Below the pieces are notes generated by a model, which did no database searches, was not told the DNA's origin, and was given only the letters and a program-made list of their open reading frames with translations. Shown here in pieces: positions 62,548 to 64,000 of a stretch of 64,000 nt of DNA. The position numbers and the translations under genes were made by a program. Each line of letters opens with the position of its first letter. The first letter of the stretch is position 1. The DNA is from Streptacidiphilus anmyonensis (GTDB lineage: Bacteria > Actinomycetota > Actinomycetes > Streptomycetales > Streptomycetaceae): NCBI RefSeq assembly GCF_000787855.1, contig NZ_BBPQ01000001.1, positions 474,996 through 538,995 of the forward strand, in the 5' to 3' direction.

Positions 62548-63099
62548 CTATCCGGACCACGCACGGCACTCCGCGCCGCAGGACGGATCACCGTCCACGT
62601 CCACGTCCGGGCCGACGTCCGCCGACGCCGACGCCGTTCCAGTCATCCGCTCTCCTTGCACCTGCCCCCCTTTCCCCTGCCTCCGCCGCCGGCGGGTCAG
62701 GAACTTCCGTCCCCTGGCCGCCGCCAACACCGCCGCCCGGGCCAACGGCGCGCCGGCCGGTGTGTTGAGCCGGTGCGCGGTGGCGCGGTAGTCGTCCAGC
62801 GCCCACAGGCACGCGATCCACGCGGCCGGACCTTCGTAGACCTGGCCGGCGTCGCCGACCACGGTGATCTCCCCGGCGGCCCGCCGCTGGTCCAGCTGCG
62901 GAAACGCGGCCCGCGCCGCCGCTGAACCCACGTCGACGAACTCCAGCGGGACCAGCTGCCGTTGGCGCTCCAGCCAACCGCGCAGGGAGCGGCAGAGCGG
63001 GCAGTCGGGGTCCGACAGGACCGTCAGCCGGCGGACCGGGGCGTCGCCGGAGCCCCGGTCCGCGGCGGGCTCGGCTGTCGGTGTCACGGCGTCGCTCAT
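62548..63099 (-). CDS. DCC-family thiol-disulfide oxidoreductase-like protein
   Basis: A 183-residue DCC1-like protein: VLSDPDCPLCRSLRGWL (CxxC at about residues 33-36) in a thioredoxin-like fold, then YEGPAAWIACLWALDDYR typical of the family. After about residue 140 a basic segment and an extra Cys pair, DPSCGAECRAW, form an unusual C-terminus. DCC proteins are predicted redox proteins. It sits three bases after the membrane gene, so they are coupled, and the pair may form a membrane redox unit. Confidence 0.85.
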   Translation of the reverse strand: MSDAVTPTAEPAADRGSGDAPVRRLTVLSDPDCPLCRSLRGWLERQRQLVPLEFVDVGSAAARAAFPQLDQRRAAGEITVVGDAGQVYEGPAAWIACLWALDDYRATAHRLNTPAGAPLARAAVLAAARGRKFLTRRRRRQGKGGQVQGERMTGTASASADVGPDVDVDGDPSCGAECRAWSG

Positions 63100-63102
63100 C
63101 GC

Positions 63103-63537
63103 TCAGACCTGCGGGGCGACCGGCGGGGCGACCGGCGGGGCGGGCACGGTCCAGCCGGTCGGCGGGGTCGGCGGCCGCTGCTCGCCGCGCAGCCGCGCAC
63201 CGGTCCGGAAGCGGTTCAGCACGTAGACGTTGACCAGGTGCATCACGCCGAGCACGAGCAGGACCGTGCCGACCTTGTAGGACAGGGCCCGGAAGATCCC
63301 CGCCACGTCCCGGACGTCGTTGTCCCCGACGCGCAGCCACAGCGCGACGAAGCCCAGGTTGACCAGGTAGAAGCCGACCACGAGCAGGTGGTTGACGGCC
63401 TCGGCGAGCTTGTCGTTCCCGTGGAAGACGTCGGCCAGGAAGACCCTCCCCGCCCGGCTCAGGGTCCGGCCCACCCAGACGGTGAGCGAGAGGCTCAAGG
63501 CCAGGTAGACGACGTAAGTGACGACAGTGGTGTTCAT
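63103..63537 (-). CDS. three-helix membrane protein
   Basis: A 144-residue integral membrane protein: helices at about 5-22, 47-67 and 85-105 (VGTVLLVLGVMHLVNVYVLN), and a Pro-rich cytoplasmic tail with PPVAPPVAP repeats. No cofactor motif other than scattered His is visible. It is first in the operon with the DCC protein and TetR gene and is preceded by two repressor-like palindromes. Function unknown; membrane partner of the thiol protein is a guess. Confidence 0.75.
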   Translation of the reverse strand: MNTTVVTYVVYLALSLSLTVWVGRTLSRAGRVFLADVFHGNDKLAEAVNHLLVVGFYLVNLGFVALWLRVGDNDVRDVAGIFRALSYKVGTVLLVLGVMHLVNVYVLNRFRTGARLRGEQRPPTPPTGWTVPAPPVAPPVAPQV

Positions 63538-63561
63538 TGCGGCACAGCCCTCCGACCATAG

Positions 63562-63620
63562 TTGAACACGTTCAATTCACTGTTCGAGAAGGACTGTAGC
63601 AGCTTTTTGAACACGTTCAA
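63562..63620 (-). promoter_or_regulatory. two identical TTGAAC-N2-GTTCAA operators
   Basis: TTGAACACGTTCAA occurs at 63562-63575 and 63607-63620, exactly 45 bp apart, upstream of the membrane/DCC/TetR operon. Each is a 6+2+6 dyad of the type bound by TetR dimers. The operon's own TetR is the natural candidate. The divergent gene at 63727 could also be controlled from here. Confidence 0.7.
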
Positions 63621-63726
63621 GAGAGTCTGCGGCGGCGAAGCTCATATCTCGATCAACTGTGTTGTCGGGCGCTCGCGGGCGGGGCACAGTGCCCTCACGA
63701 CCCGATGTCGCGAGGGGGAGCAAGAG

Positions 63727-64000
63727 ATGCTGACGTTGTGTTTCGTGTTCGTGGCGGTGTGCCTGGTGCTGGTGGTGGGCGGCCTGCTCCGGAGCCTTCT
63801 GGGCCTGAGGGGCAGGACCGGTGGAGCCGGTCGGCCGGGCGGACCGGGTGCCGTGCGACGCGACGGGCTCGCGTACCTGCCGGACCCGGACGCGGGCCTG
63901 CCGACCGACGGCCACCACGGCCATCACAGCCACCAGGGCCACCGTCACAACCACCACGGCGGCCACCACGGATGGGACGGCGGCGGCCATCATGACGGCG
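63727..64000 (+). CDS. His-rich membrane-anchored protein, cut by window end
   Basis: The frame is open from ATG 63727 (GGGGGAG site upstream) to the last base, 91 residues seen. One N-terminal membrane helix (FVFVAVCLVLVVGGLLRSLL) is followed by a Gly/Arg stretch, a short conserved-looking block (DGLAYLPDPDAGLPTDG) and a segment of at least 28 residues dominated by His and Gly. It may bind metals. It diverges from the membrane/DCC/TetR operon, whose palindromes lie about 107 bp upstream. Confidence 0.65.
   Translation, partial: MLTLCFVFVAVCLVLVVGGLLRSLLGLRGRTGGAGRPGGPGAVRRDGLAYLPDPDAGLPTDGHHGHHSHQGHRHNHHGGHHGWDGGGHHDG

Overview
The window is high-GC actinobacterial DNA of the Streptomyces type (Streptomyces, Kitasatospora or Streptacidiphilus). 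GTG starts, GTGA/ATGA start-stop overlaps and GC-rich intergenic hairpins support this. From memory, the order msiK - sugar nucleotidyltransferase - DoxX-like - rlmB - cysS - ispF - ispD - carD - phoP/phoR - phoU - mtpA - gpmA matches the S. coelicolor SCO4240 to SCO4209 neighbourhood.

Layout. 1-3.8 kb: C-terminal tail of a cut-off gene, then the kynurenine pathway (formamidase, Lrp/AsnC regulator, kynA-kynU), tryptophan to anthranilate. 3.9-15 kb: ordinary accessory metabolism and regulation: EamA exporter, truncated haemoglobin, ketopantoate reductase-like protein, TetR, D-amino-acid deaminase and sugar-lactone oxidase diverging from a large inverted repeat, a MatB-like malonyl-CoA synthetase, a YciI-ECF42 sigma pair and a PucR-type regulator.

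15.2-36.6 kb is the unusual part, a signalling island rich in membrane anchors and phosphorylation. It holds: (i) an NfeD-like / flotillin / giant AAA ATPase operon; (ii) a six-gene operon with a nucleotide-cyclase-like protein, a small motif protein, a membrane PP2C phosphatase, a membrane kinase, a TerY-like vWA protein and a lipoprotein (a YegI/YegK/YegL or TerY-P type triad); (iii) divergently, a Crp/Fnr regulator, a membrane-spanning STAND (NLR-like) ATPase and a 90-residue protein; (iv) an FHA protein, a second Ser/Thr kinase and a SEDS (RodA/FtsW) glycosyltransferase. Four neighbouring proteins carry two short beta-type motifs. One is shared by the STAND protein and the 90-residue protein, the other by that small protein, the cyclase-like protein and the small operon protein. 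This pattern resembles NLR-effector amyloid signalling and is the strongest candidate for an undescribed system here.

36.9-40.65 kb: a decayed integration site with two SUKH (SMI1/KNR4) genes, small zinc-ribbon and hypothetical genes, a gene fragment and a tyrosine integrase broken by two frameshifts, beside tRNA-Thr(UGU). 40.8-56.7 kb: conserved core (msiK, RNA modification, cysteinyl-tRNA synthetase, MEP pathway, CarD, phosphate two-component system, phoU, metallothionein-like mtpA), with a two-gene membrane/EACC1-like cassette before gpmA. 56.8-64 kb: MFS exporter, Eis-like acetyltransferase, endonuclease IV, AraC-GyrI regulator, and a membrane-DCC-TetR operon with two copies of a palindromic operator. 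A His-rich membrane protein runs off the window end.
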